A model generated the notes under the pieces. It saw only the letters and a program-made list of their open reading frames with translations, did no database searches and was not told where the DNA came from. From positions 124,001-188,000 of the forward strand of contig NZ_SDPQ02000001.1 of NCBI RefSeq assembly GCF_004134905.2: a stretch of 64,000 bases of DNA. The letters run 5' to 3'. The translations under genes were made by a program, and so were the position numbers. The DNA is from Aeromicrobium ginsengisoli. GTDB lineage: Bacteria; Actinomycetota; Actinomycetes; Propionibacteriales; Nocardioidaceae. Below are positions 33,619 to 42,646 of this stretch, in pieces (the first letter of the stretch is position 1; every line of letters begins with the position of its first letter).

Positions 33619-34268
33619 GGCGCGTCCCAGGTGATGACGATCTCGTCGCCCTCGACCGCAGCGCGTACGGCGGTGAAGTCGGGCGTGCCGGGCAGCCCTG
33701 GGGCGGCGGGGCCGGCGTAGCCACCCACGACCACGACCTGCGCGCCCGCGGCACGGGCCGACTCGATGCCCGCCGGGGCGTCCTCGAACACGACGACGTC
33801 CTCGGGTCGCAGCCCGAGCAGCTCGGTCGCGCGAAGGTAGCCCTCCGGATCGGGCTTGCCGCGCGCCACGTCCTCCGCCGGTACGACCACAGGTGGCACC
33901 GGCACGCCGGCCTCGGTCATGCGGGTCTTGGCGAGCAGCAACGGCGCGGACGTGACCAGAGCGGTGCGCTCGGCCGGGATCGAGGCGACGAATGCCGCGG
34001 CGCCCGGGACCTCGACGATCCCGTCCGGTGTCTCGACCTCGATGGCGGCCAGCTCAGCGGCGAGTGCCTCGTGATCGGCATCGGCGGGAGCGAACCGGCG
34101 GACCGTGTCGATCGTCTGTCGACCGTGCGAGAACCCCAGCACGTCGGCGACCACCAGATCGAAGCGCTCGGCGAACGCTTGCCAGATCGCCTCCACGACG
34201 GCGTTGGAGTCCACCAAGGTGCCGTCCATGTCGAAGATCACGGCTCGGGCGCGGACCGTCTGCTCCAT
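33615..34268 (-). CDS. HAD-IA family sugar-phosphatase-like hydrolase
   Basis: This 217-aa protein has motif I VIFDMDGTLVDSNAV, Ser/Thr motif II in TALVTSAP, Lys in ARGKPDPEGYL and motif III VVFEDAPAGIESARAAGA. This is the beta-phosphoglucomutase / sugar phosphatase type with a helical cap (residues 17-80). The substrate is unknown; glycerol-phosphate or sugar phosphates are usual. It starts 50 bases from a divergent S4 gene and overlaps the downstream S4 gene. Confidence 0.85.
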   Translation of the reverse strand: MEQTVRARAVIFDMDGTLVDSNAVVEAIWQAFAERFDLVVADVLGFSHGRQTIDTVRRFAPADADHEALAAELAAIEVETPDGIVEVPGAAAFVASIPAERTALVTSAPLLLAKTRMTEAGVPVPPVVVPAEDVARGKPDPEGYLRATELLGLRPEDVVVFEDAPAGIESARAAGAQVVVVGGYAGPAAPGLPGTPDFTAVRAAVEGDEIVITWDAP

Positions 34269-34318
34269 GCGATTGATCCTCGCACGCAGGCGGACGCCGG
34301 CCGTGGCAGGCTGGGTGC

Positions 34319-34552
34319 ATGGCCTCTGACGACATCGAGATCGTGCCCATCACGGGTGACATGATCCGCCTGGGACAGTTCCTCAAGTTCGCCAACTTCG
34401 CCGAGTCCGGCGCGGCGGCAGGGGAGCTGATCCAGGGCGGCGACGTCAGGGTCGACGGCGAGGTCGAGACCCGTCGTGGCCGCCAGCTGGCCAAAGGCAT
34501 GGTGATCGAGGTGCAGCTGCCCGGCACGACCCTCGTGGCGCGCGTCGGTTGA
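34319..34552 (+). CDS. Small S4-domain RNA-binding protein (YaaA/YbcJ-like)
   Basis: This 77-aa protein is essentially a single S4 domain: IRLGQFLKFANFAESGAAAG followed by GGDVRVDGEVETRRGRQL. Stand-alone S4 proteins of this size bind structured RNA, often rRNA. The stop overlaps the TTG start of the next gene (TTGA). With the Hsp15-like gene 0.7 kb away this gives two S4 proteins flanking one HAD gene. Confidence 0.82.
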   Translation: MASDDIEIVPITGDMIRLGQFLKFANFAESGAAAGELIQGGDVRVDGEVETRRGRQLAKGMVIEVQLPGTTLVARVG

Positions 34553-35694
34553 GCCGGTCGAAGAGTTTCGTCTCGGCGCTGGTCGTGCTGGTCGGCATTG
34601 CGCTCGCAGTCACGCTGTACGTCCGCGACGACGACACCACCGATGCGGTGTTCGACAGCAAGGCGTCCGCTGTTCCCTCGACGATCATCGCGCCACAGTC
34701 CGCGACGATCGTCCCCGGCGGGATGCTGGTGACAGCCGGCGATCAGCGTCATGTCGTGCCTCATGCGGTCGGCGCACGGTGGCTGCCGACCGGCACGGTG
34801 CTCCTGGCGATCGAACGCAAGGAGCCCGGCTATGTCGCGCAGGTCTATCGCCTCTATGACCCAGTACGCGGCGCGTTCAGCGGCTCGACGATCAAGGGCC
34901 AGCTGGGCCCGCCCAACGACCCGACGACCGGCATCTCGTTCGTTGACGGTGACCGGCTGGTGCGCTGGAATCTCGCGCTCACGAAGCGCAGTGTCCTGAA
35001 CCTGCCGGCCGCGCCACGGGCCAAGGGCGGCGGCGGCGACGTCGTACGCTCGTACGCCGCGCAGCCCGTCACGGTTGGCGGCGCGACCTTCCTTCGCTTC
35101 AGCGAGGTGGAGAACGAGGAGGAGACTTTGGCATACGGGGTGATGCGTGTCGCCGCGGACGGCTCGACCTCGGACGTGCTCAAGGGCGATCGGATCACCC
35201 GCCTCCGCGTCTCGGCGGATGGTCGGAGCCTGCTGGCCGTCCAGCAGCACAAGGGCGAGCCTTGCGGGGGTTGCGTCGTGCGGCAGGACGTTGTCGAGAT
35301 CGACCCGGCCGACGGGACGATCGCCGGCACGTACGGAGCACCGCCCGGCTACACGAAGCAGTGGCGCATCACCCGGCTCGACAAGGTCGGCGGCACCGTG
35401 GCGGTGCGCTACGAAGGCACCTGCGTGACGGGCGACCTCGCGTGCATACCGAAGCAGTACGGCACGTGGACCTATCGCGACGGCGACTGGTCGAAGGTCG
35501 CCGGCAGCGAGCGCATCGAGACCTGGTGGCAGGGCCGTGATGACCGGATCGTCCGGCGCGCCGACCGCAACGTGCTGAAGACGCCGCTGGAGTGGCTGCA
35601 CGACGGCGAGCGCACCTCGGTGGACGGCCACCTGGCCGACGAGGACAACAACACCGGTGACGTCGCCGGTGGTCTGCTCCGACCGGCATCCTGA
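34549..35694 (+). CDS. Membrane-anchored extracytoplasmic protein, beta-propeller-like, unknown function
   Basis: This 381-aa protein starts with TTG overlapping the S4 gene. A single hydrophobic helix (residues 8-24, SALVVLVGIALAVTLYV) preceded by basic residues anchors it, leaving the rest outside. The outer part has repeated beta-rich units with D-G motifs (VSFVDGDRLVRW, RVSADGRSLLAV, EIDPADGTIAG), as in WD40/TolB-like propellers. A C-x2-C pair sits in the PCGGCVV segment. I recognise no specific family. Confidence 0.65.
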   Translation: MSRSKSFVSALVVLVGIALAVTLYVRDDDTTDAVFDSKASAVPSTIIAPQSATIVPGGMLVTAGDQRHVVPHAVGARWLPTGTVLLAIERKEPGYVAQVYRLYDPVRGAFSGSTIKGQLGPPNDPTTGISFVDGDRLVRWNLALTKRSVLNLPAAPRAKGGGGDVVRSYAAQPVTVGGATFLRFSEVENEEETLAYGVMRVAADGSTSDVLKGDRITRLRVSADGRSLLAVQQHKGEPCGGCVVRQDVVEIDPADGTIAGTYGAPPGYTKQWRITRLDKVGGTVAVRYEGTCVTGDLACIPKQYGTWTYRDGDWSKVAGSERIETWWQGRDDRIVRRADRNVLKTPLEWLHDGERTSVDGHLADEDNNTGDVAGGLLRPAS

Positions 35695-35753
35695 CCGGGA
35701 ACAGCGCTCGCCGTCGCGGCGTTGAACCGGCGTACATCAACCTGGGAGATGAC

Positions 35754-36782
35754 ATGGCACAGCTCGAGCTCGGTCTCGACACCTTCGGCGACGTGACGTT
35801 CGGCGACGACGGCACACCGTTGCCGTACGACCAGGTGATCCGCAACATCGTCGACCAGGCGGTGCTCGCCGACGAGCTCGGTCTCGCGTTCTTCGGCGTG
35901 GGCGAGCACCACCGCGAGGACTTCGCCGTCACGGCTCCTGAGGTCGTGCTCGCCGCGATCGCTGCGCGTACGACCAACATCCACCTCGGCACCGCGGTCA
36001 CGGTGCTGAGCTCGGACGACCCGATCCGCGTCTACGAGCGCTTCGCGACGCTCGACGCGCTCTCCAACGGTCGCGCCGAGGTGATCCTCGGGCGTGGGTC
36101 GTTCACCGAGTCGTTCCCGCTGTTCGGCTTCGACCTGAGCCAGTACGAGGAGCTGTTCAGCGAGAAGCTCGACCTGTTCGCGGCGCTGCGCGAGGAGGGC
36201 CCGATCACCTGGTCCGGCCACCTCCGGCCACCGTTGGATGGCCAGGAGGTGTTCCCCAAGACGGCTGCGGGCGGCCTCACGACGTGGATCGGCGTCGGCG
36301 GGAGCCCTGAGTCGGTCATCCGCGCCGCGCGCTACGGCCTCCCGCTGATGCTCGCGATCATCGGCGGACCGCCCGCGCAGTTCAAGCCGTACGCCGACCT
36401 CTACCGGCAGGCGCTCGAACAGCTCGGCAAGCCGCTGCTGCCCATCGGCGTCCACTCGCCGGGACACGTCGCCGACACCGACGAGCAGGCGCTCGACGAG
36501 CTCTGGCCGCACTACGAGGTGCAGCGCACCCGCATCGGTCGCGAACGGGGCTGGCCGCCGGCGACGCGCGCCGAGTTCGAGGCGTCGGCTGGTCCGGAGG
36601 GCGCCCTGTACGTAGGGTCGCCGCAGACCGTCGCCGACAAGATCGTCCGCAACACCAGGATCCTCGGCATCGACCGGTTCGACCTGAAGTTCAGCAACGG
36701 CACGCTGGCGCACGACAAGCTCATGCGCAGCATCGAGCTGTACGGCAAGGAGGTCGTGCCGCTCGTACGGGTGGCGCTCTAG
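35754..36782 (+). CDS. LLM class flavin-dependent oxidoreductase (luciferase-like)
   Basis: This 342-aa TIM-barrel flavoenzyme has bacterial luciferase-type features: FFGVGEHHREDFAVTAPEV near residues 45-65, a GTAVTVLSSDDPIRVYERFATLDALS segment and R-A-E-V-I-L-G-R-G-S-F. Members use FMNH2 or F420 to oxidise diverse substrates, and actinobacterial ones often use F420. The substrate cannot be predicted. GGGAG lies upstream of the ATG. It is 10 bases from the next oxidoreductase gene, so they may form an operon. Confidence 0.85.
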   Translation: MAQLELGLDTFGDVTFGDDGTPLPYDQVIRNIVDQAVLADELGLAFFGVGEHHREDFAVTAPEVVLAAIAARTTNIHLGTAVTVLSSDDPIRVYERFATLDALSNGRAEVILGRGSFTESFPLFGFDLSQYEELFSEKLDLFAALREEGPITWSGHLRPPLDGQEVFPKTAAGGLTTWIGVGGSPESVIRAARYGLPLMLAIIGGPPAQFKPYADLYRQALEQLGKPLLPIGVHSPGHVADTDEQALDELWPHYEVQRTRIGRERGWPPATRAEFEASAGPEGALYVGSPQTVADKIVRNTRILGIDRFDLKFSNGTLAHDKLMRSIELYGKEVVPLVRVAL

Positions 36783-36792
36783 AGTCCTCAGC

Positions 36793-37830
36793 ATGATGCT
36801 CGACTCGCTGCCGACCCCGCGTACACCTGACCCGATGGATGCGCCGCCGTTGAGGTGGGGCGTGATGGGGCCGGGCTGGATCGCGGCGCAGTTCACGAAG
36901 TCCCTGCAGACGTACACCCGTCAAGAGGTTGTCGCGGTCGGCTCGCGCTCGCTGCCGAGGGCGCAGGAGTTCGCCGCGCAGCACGACGTACGCACGGCGG
37001 TCGGCAGCTACGAAGAGCTGGTCGCGCTGGACGACGTCGACATCGTCTATGTCGCCACGCCGCACCCGGCCCACCTCGAGCTCGCGATCCTGAGCCTCGA
37101 AGCGGGCAAGCACGTGCTCGTCGAGAAGCCGATCGGGCTCAGCGCCGGGCAGGCTCGCGAGATCGCGGCCGTCGCGGAGCGCACGGGGCTCTACTGCGCC
37201 GAGGCGCTGTGGACGATGTTCCTGCCCAAGTGGGACGTCGTGCGTCAGGTGGTCGAGCTCGGCGGGCTGGGGGAGATCAGGTCAGTCCACTCCGAGTACG
37301 GCGAGTCGTTCCCCGACGGCCACCGGGTGTTCGACCCGGCCCTCGCCGGCGGCCCGTTGCTCGACCTGGGGATCTATCCGCTCGCGTTCGTCACCTCACT
37401 GCTCGGTCCGCACGAGGCCGTTGCAGCGCTCGGCCAGCAGGACCCGCACGGTGTCAACGGGCAGCTCGGCGCCACGATGACGCACGCCGGCGGCACGCTG
37501 TCGGTCATTGCGACCACGCTGCACGGCTTCCTGGCCAACCAGGTGACGATCGTCGGCACCGAGGGCATCCTGACCGTCGAGCCCACGCACCACAGCCCGG
37601 GGCCGCTGACCCTGCGCTGTGCGGACCGCACGCTGACGTACGACGAGCCCCGTGGCAACCAGGTCTCAGGCCTGCACTTCCAGGCGGTCGAGGCGGCTCG
37701 ACGCATCACCGCGGGCGAGACGCAGACGCCGTGGTGGACCCTCGGGGCGTCGATCACCGCGCTCGAGGCGTCGGACGAGATCCGGCGGCAGATCGGCGAC
37801 GACCTGAGGGCCGCGGGCCTACGCGAATGA
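36793..37830 (+). CDS. Gfo/Idh/MocA family oxidoreductase
   Basis: This 345-aa NAD(P)-dependent dehydrogenase has a Rossmann motif near residue 18 (WGVMGPGWIAAQF) and the family EKPIGLSAGQA segment, where Lys is catalytic. The C-terminal alpha/beta domain has YGESFPDGHRVFDPALAGGPLLDLGIYP. Homologues act on sugars, inositol or dihydrodiols; the substrate here is unknown. It may start at the internal ATG at 36835, closer to the fold. It ends just before a convergent ABC ATPase gene. Confidence 0.85.
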   Translation: MMLDSLPTPRTPDPMDAPPLRWGVMGPGWIAAQFTKSLQTYTRQEVVAVGSRSLPRAQEFAAQHDVRTAVGSYEELVALDDVDIVYVATPHPAHLELAILSLEAGKHVLVEKPIGLSAGQAREIAAVAERTGLYCAEALWTMFLPKWDVVRQVVELGGLGEIRSVHSEYGESFPDGHRVFDPALAGGPLLDLGIYPLAFVTSLLGPHEAVAALGQQDPHGVNGQLGATMTHAGGTLSVIATTLHGFLANQVTIVGTEGILTVEPTHHSPGPLTLRCADRTLTYDEPRGNQVSGLHFQAVEAARRITAGETQTPWWTLGASITALEASDEIRRQIGDDLRAAGLRE

Positions 37831-37833
37831 GCC

Positions 37834-38622
37834 TCAGGCGGTCGCGCTCCAGCGGCCGTCGCGGTGACGTATCCGGATCGGGTGGTCGAAGCACTCACTG
37901 ACCCGCTTGCTGGTCAGCACGTCGCCGACGGGACCCGACGCCAGCACGCGACCAGCGCGGAGCAGCACGGCGTGCGTCGTCGAGCGCGGCAGCTCCTCGA
38001 AGTGATGCGTCACCATGACGGTGGCGGTCTCCGGGTGCTGGATGCGCAGCTCATCGAGCGTGGAGAGCAGCTGCTCGCGGGCGGCGACATCCAGCCCGGT
38101 TGACGGCTCGTCGAGGAGAAGCAGCGGCGGCTCGTGCATCAGGGCGCGGGCGATGAGCGTACGACCTCGCTCACCCTGCGACATCGTCAACCAGTGCGGC
38201 GAGGTCGGCACGTCGACGCCGAGGGTCTTCATCAGCAGGCGGGCACGATCGTGCTCCTCCGGTGAGGGGTTCCATCGCGGCACCAGCTCGATCGAGCCGG
38301 CGACCCCCGTGAGCACGATCTGCTCGACGGTGAGGTCGGACTGCAGCGGGTGACGCGGGTTGACGTAGCCGATGTGGCCGCGGAGCTCACGCATGTCGAC
38401 ACGGCCGAGCTGCTTGCCAAGCACGTGGACCGTGCCGCGTGTCGGGTGGGTCACGGCTCCGCACAAGTTCAGCAACGTCGTCTTGCCGGCGCCGTTGGGT
38501 CCGATGAGCGCCCAGTGCTCGCCCCGGCGCACCGTGAGGTCGATGCCGGACAGGAGCAGCCTGCCCTCGCGCTCGAAGTCGACCCCGTCCACACCCAGCA
38601 CGACGGCATCTGGTTGGTTCAC
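37834..38622 (-). CDS. ABC transporter ATP-binding protein without visible permease partner
   Basis: This 262-aa ATPase has Walker A GPNGAGKTTLLN, a Q-loop, the signature MSQGERGR in place of LSGGQ, Walker B LLLLDEPSTGLD and the H-loop VMVTHHFEEL. The variant signature resembles ModF/YlmA-type single-domain ABC proteins. No permease or binding protein lies nearby, so it might serve a remote transporter or act as a stand-alone ATPase. It converges with the preceding oxidoreductase gene and diverges from the next gene. Confidence 0.85.
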   Translation of the reverse strand: MNQPDAVVLGVDGVDFEREGRLLLSGIDLTVRRGEHWALIGPNGAGKTTLLNLCGAVTHPTRGTVHVLGKQLGRVDMRELRGHIGYVNPRHPLQSDLTVEQIVLTGVAGSIELVPRWNPSPEEHDRARLLMKTLGVDVPTSPHWLTMSQGERGRTLIARALMHEPPLLLLDEPSTGLDVAAREQLLSTLDELRIQHPETATVMVTHHFEELPRSTTHAVLLRAGRVLASGPVGDVLTSKRVSECFDHPIRIRHRDGRWSATA

Positions 38623-38655
38623 GCAACCAGCCTAGGCAACGCCTACAGTGGCCCG

Positions 38656-39471
38656 GTGACCGAGCGCGCGATCGAGATCGTCCAGGACCGGGATCGCCCG
38701 TCGGGTCACACGCTGCGCATCGACGGCACCGACCAGTCCCACGTCGACCTGGACGATCCACGGCGGCTCGAGTTCGACTACATGCAGCGCATCGCCGATG
38801 TCATCGACGCCCTCGCCGAGCCCGGCCGGCCGTTGCGGTTCGTACACATCGGCGGAGCGGCGATGACGATCCCGCGATACGTCTCGGTGTCGCGGCCGAC
38901 GTCGGCACAGATCGTGCTCGAACCCGATGAGCGGGTCACGGCGCTCGTGCGCGAACAGCTGCCACTGCCGCGCAACAGCGGCATCAAGGTGCGACCGGTC
39001 GACGGTCGCACCGGCATCGCCGCCCTGCGCCCCGACTTCGCCGACGTCGTGATCCTCGATGCGTACGACGGCGCCCAGGTGCCCGCGGAGCTCGCGACGA
39101 CCGAGTTCTTCGCCGAGGTCGCTCGAGTCGTCGTGGACAGCGGAGTCGTGCTGCTCAACCTCGCGGATCGCGCGCCGTTCCCGTACGTACGCCGGGTCGT
39201 CCGCGGCGTGCGCGACCATTTCGACCAGGTCATGATCAGCGCTGAGCCGGCAACCCTCAAGGGCCGGCGGTTCGGCAATGTGCTGGTCTCGGCGTCGCAG
39301 TCGCCGTTGCCCTGGGAGGCGTTGGCGAGGCGGGCGGCGAGCTCACCGTTCCCGTACCGGGTGCTGCCCTATCGCGACGTCATCGAGAAGTTCGCCGGCA
39401 AGACGTCGTTCAGCGACGCAGACAGCGAACGCTCGCCGGCGCCGCCGGGCGGAGCGACGTTCTTCAGCTGA
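38656..39471 (+). CDS. Spermidine synthase-like methyltransferase-fold protein
   Basis: This 271-aa protein has the Rossmann fold of spermidine synthases: RFVHIGGAAMTIPRYV (the G-x-G-x motif I position), QIVLEPDERV, then ADVVILDAYDGAQVPAELATTEFF with the Asp and Gln region of motif IV. It lacks the N-terminal beta-hairpin domain of full SpeE, so polyamine synthesis is uncertain. The GTG at 38656 is the favoured start. It sits beside ornithine aminotransferase, which would compete for ornithine, but the genes are convergent. Confidence 0.72.
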   Translation: MTERAIEIVQDRDRPSGHTLRIDGTDQSHVDLDDPRRLEFDYMQRIADVIDALAEPGRPLRFVHIGGAAMTIPRYVSVSRPTSAQIVLEPDERVTALVREQLPLPRNSGIKVRPVDGRTGIAALRPDFADVVILDAYDGAQVPAELATTEFFAEVARVVVDSGVVLLNLADRAPFPYVRRVVRGVRDHFDQVMISAEPATLKGRRFGNVLVSASQSPLPWEALARRAASSPFPYRVLPYRDVIEKFAGKTSFSDADSERSPAPPGGATFFS

Positions 39472-39508
39472 CCCGGGAGGCGGTGCACCAGTCGCCCATC
39501 CAGCCGCT

Positions 39509-39567
39509 GGAAGGGCGAGCAGGTCACCGCCGACGCAGCGGAAGGGCGAGCAGGTCACCGCCGACGC
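39509..39567 (+). repeat. Two-copy tandem repeat (28 identical bases, 31-base period)
   Basis: GGAAGGGCGAGCAGGTCACC plus CGCCGACGC occurs at 39509-39536 and again exactly at 39540-39567, separated by AGC. It lies between the convergent spermidine-synthase-like and ornithine aminotransferase genes, after both stop codons except for the last few bases before the latter. Confidence 0.85.
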
Positions 39568-39575
39568 GCTGCGGC

Positions 39576-40790
<1,215 letters not shown>

Positions 40791-40860
40791 GTGACCCACG
40801 GTACATACGTACGAGGCTCACCTCGAACTCCGGTGATCCCGGTAGCGATCGCGTCGTCAG

Positions 40861-40881
40861 GTCACCGCCGGTGATGGTGAC
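40861..40881. promoter_or_regulatory. Inverted repeat in the rocD / copper-cluster divergent promoter region
   Basis: GTCACC and GGTGAC flank a 9-base spacer that itself forms CACC-GCC-GGTG with the left arm. It sits 28 bases before the copper-cluster start and 71 bases from rocD. It could be an operator, but this is unproven and GC-rich sequence gives such pairs by chance. Confidence 0.3.
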
Positions 40882-40908
40882 GAATCGGCCGGTCGATAGC
40901 CTGAGACC

Positions 40909-41436
40909 GTGCCCGGGACCGTGTTCGACGTCGCGCTGCGACCCGCGGCGGGTCCCGTCCGCCTCGTACGCTCGACAGCCGCCGCGCTGGCCTGCGTCGC
41001 CGCTGCTGCGGCCGGCCACCTGACCGCCGGCGGGACGATCGGGACCGCCGCGGTCCTCACGACGTTCGCGGGCGCCAGCGTCGTCGCCTGGCTGCTCTCG
41101 GCGCGCCGGGTCACGCCGGGCCAGCTGCTCGGCCTGCTCGTGCTGTGCCAGGTCTGGGTGCACCTCGGCTGCTCCACCGGCGAGATGCGGATGTCGGCGC
41201 CGATGGTGGCGGCCCACGTGCTCGCGACCGCGGTCAGCGCCGTGGCGCTCGCGCGTGGTGAGGCGTTCGTGTGGCAGCTCGCCGAGCGGCTCGGTCTCCG
41301 CGTCGCGCCGCACGGTCTGCGCGCCGCCGCGATCCCGTCCTGGCGGCCGGCCGCGCCCGTCGTCGTGGCGCGATCACTGCAGGACGTACGTCTGGCGCAC
41401 TCACGCGCCGAGAGGGGACCGCCGAGCGGGTCCTGA
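40909..41436 (+). CDS. Membrane protein of unknown function heading the copper cluster
   Basis: This 175-aa protein has about four hydrophobic segments (near 22-40, 44-62, 68-88 and 100-118). A His-Met-Cys-rich stretch (VHLGCSTGEMRMSAPM) lies at the membrane border and could bind copper, by analogy with YcnI-associated proteins. The C-terminus is cytosolic and basic. GTG start. It ends 36 bases before the YcnI gene, so the cluster order is this gene, ycnI, copC, copD-ctaG. I do not recognise a named family. Confidence 0.65.
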   Translation: MPGTVFDVALRPAAGPVRLVRSTAAALACVAAAAAGHLTAGGTIGTAAVLTTFAGASVVAWLLSARRVTPGQLLGLLVLCQVWVHLGCSTGEMRMSAPMVAAHVLATAVSAVALARGEAFVWQLAERLGLRVAPHGLRAAAIPSWRPAAPVVVARSLQDVRLAHSRAERGPPSGS

Positions 41437-41472
41437 CCCCGCTTCGCATCCTCCTCTCAGAAAGTTCTCTTC

Positions 41473-42141
41473 ATGAATCGCACCACCGCGCGGCTGTCTG
41501 CTGCGCTCATCACGGTTGCCCTCGTGGGCATCGCCGGCCCGGCTTTCGCGCACGTCAGCGTCTCGTCGACCGATGCGTCGCCGGGCGGGTTCGGCAAGGC
41601 GGTCTTCCGCGTGCCGACCGAGTCCGAGACGGCGTCGACGACCAAGCTCGTCATCACGCTGCCCCAGGACACGCCGTTCGCCTTCCTCAACGCGCAGACC
41701 AAGCCGGGCTGGAAGGTCACGATCAAGGAGGCCAAGCTCGCCAAGCCGACCAAGGTCGGCGACTTCGAGCTCACCAAGGCCGTACGCACCGTCACCTGGA
41801 CGTCGACCGGCGCGGGCATCCCGCCTTCGCAGTTCGACGAGTTTGCGATCTCGGGCGGGCCGTTCCCGGATGCCGACACGATCGCGTTCACGGCCAAGCA
41901 GACCTACAGCGACGGCAAGGTCGTCGTCTGGGACCAGATCCAGAAGGGCGACACCGAGCCCGAGCACCCGGCGCCGACGCTCAGCCTCTCGGCACCCGTC
42001 GAGGACTCCGCAGCTGACGCCAGCACGCCGAAGAGCACGAGCGATGCCGACACCACGGGTCGGTGGCTCGGCGGCGGTGCCCTGGCGGTGGCGGCCGTCG
42101 CCCTTCTTGTGGCTCTGCGGGAGAATCGACGTCGTGCGTAA
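41473..42141 (+). CDS. ycnI: YcnI family copper-binding membrane protein (DUF1775)
   Basis: This 222-aa protein has a signal peptide ending ...GPAFA-H, so the mature chain begins with histidine, the known Cu(II) ligand of YcnI. The DUF1775 domain follows (VSVSSTDASPGGFGKAVFRVP, KPGWKVTI). A C-terminal helix (about 195-217, LGGGALAVAAVALLVAL) anchors it to the membrane. It probably acts as an external copper chaperone for the neighbouring CopC and CopD. It overlaps copC by 8 bases. Confidence 0.88.
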   Translation: MNRTTARLSAALITVALVGIAGPAFAHVSVSSTDASPGGFGKAVFRVPTESETASTTKLVITLPQDTPFAFLNAQTKPGWKVTIKEAKLAKPTKVGDFELTKAVRTVTWTSTGAGIPPSQFDEFAISGGPFPDADTIAFTAKQTYSDGKVVVWDQIQKGDTEPEHPAPTLSLSAPVEDSAADASTPKSTSDADTTGRWLGGGALAVAAVALLVALRENRRRA

Positions 42142-42646
42142 CGTCGTTCTCCGCGCGGCTCTCCTGAGCCTCGTCCTGCTTCTGGTGGGGTCGGGCCCGG
42201 CGTCGGCGCATGCGTCGCTCGTCGGGTCCGACCCCAAGGACGGGGCGACTCTGCGGACCGCCCCATCGGGGATCACGTTCACGTTCAACGAGAACGTCGG
42301 CAACCCGGCCTACATCTCGGTCACCGCGCCCAACGGCAGCAAGGTCGACGTGACTAGGGTCCGGGCCGTCGACAACCGCGTGACCGGCACGGTCGCCGAC
42401 GTCGACCAGAAGGGTCGCTACACCGCGTCCTACCGCGTCGTCTCGGCCGACGGCCATCCCGTCGAGGGCACGATCCACTACTCGGCGACGACCGGCCGCA
42501 CGGTCAAGCAGGTCGAGCCACCCAACGAGGAGACGTTCATCCACCGCCACAGTGCCCACCTGTTCTGGGGCATCCTCGCCGCGGCCGTGGCGATCGCCCT
42601 GCTTCTCGCACCGTTGAGGAGGCGAGATGACACGCGCAACCCGTGA
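42134..42646 (+). CDS. copC: CopC domain copper resistance protein
   Basis: This 170-aa protein has a signal peptide ending ASA-H-ASL. The mature His1 with the later S-A-D-G-H-P-V-E-G segment gives the His/Asp/His Cu(II) site of CopC. A C-terminal helix (about 138-158, SAHLFWGILAAAVAIALLLA) tethers it to the membrane. GTG start inside ycnI; the end overlaps the next gene by 20 bases. It likely passes copper to the CopD domain. Confidence 0.88.
   Translation: MRNVVLRAALLSLVLLLVGSGPASAHASLVGSDPKDGATLRTAPSGITFTFNENVGNPAYISVTAPNGSKVDVTRVRAVDNRVTGTVADVDQKGRYTASYRVVSADGHPVEGTIHYSATTGRTVKQVEPPNEETFIHRHSAHLFWGILAAAVAIALLLAPLRRRDDTRNP

Noticed and set aside
39509..39567. CRISPR-like array
   Set aside because: Only two copies with a 3-base gap and no cas genes; it is a simple tandem repeat.
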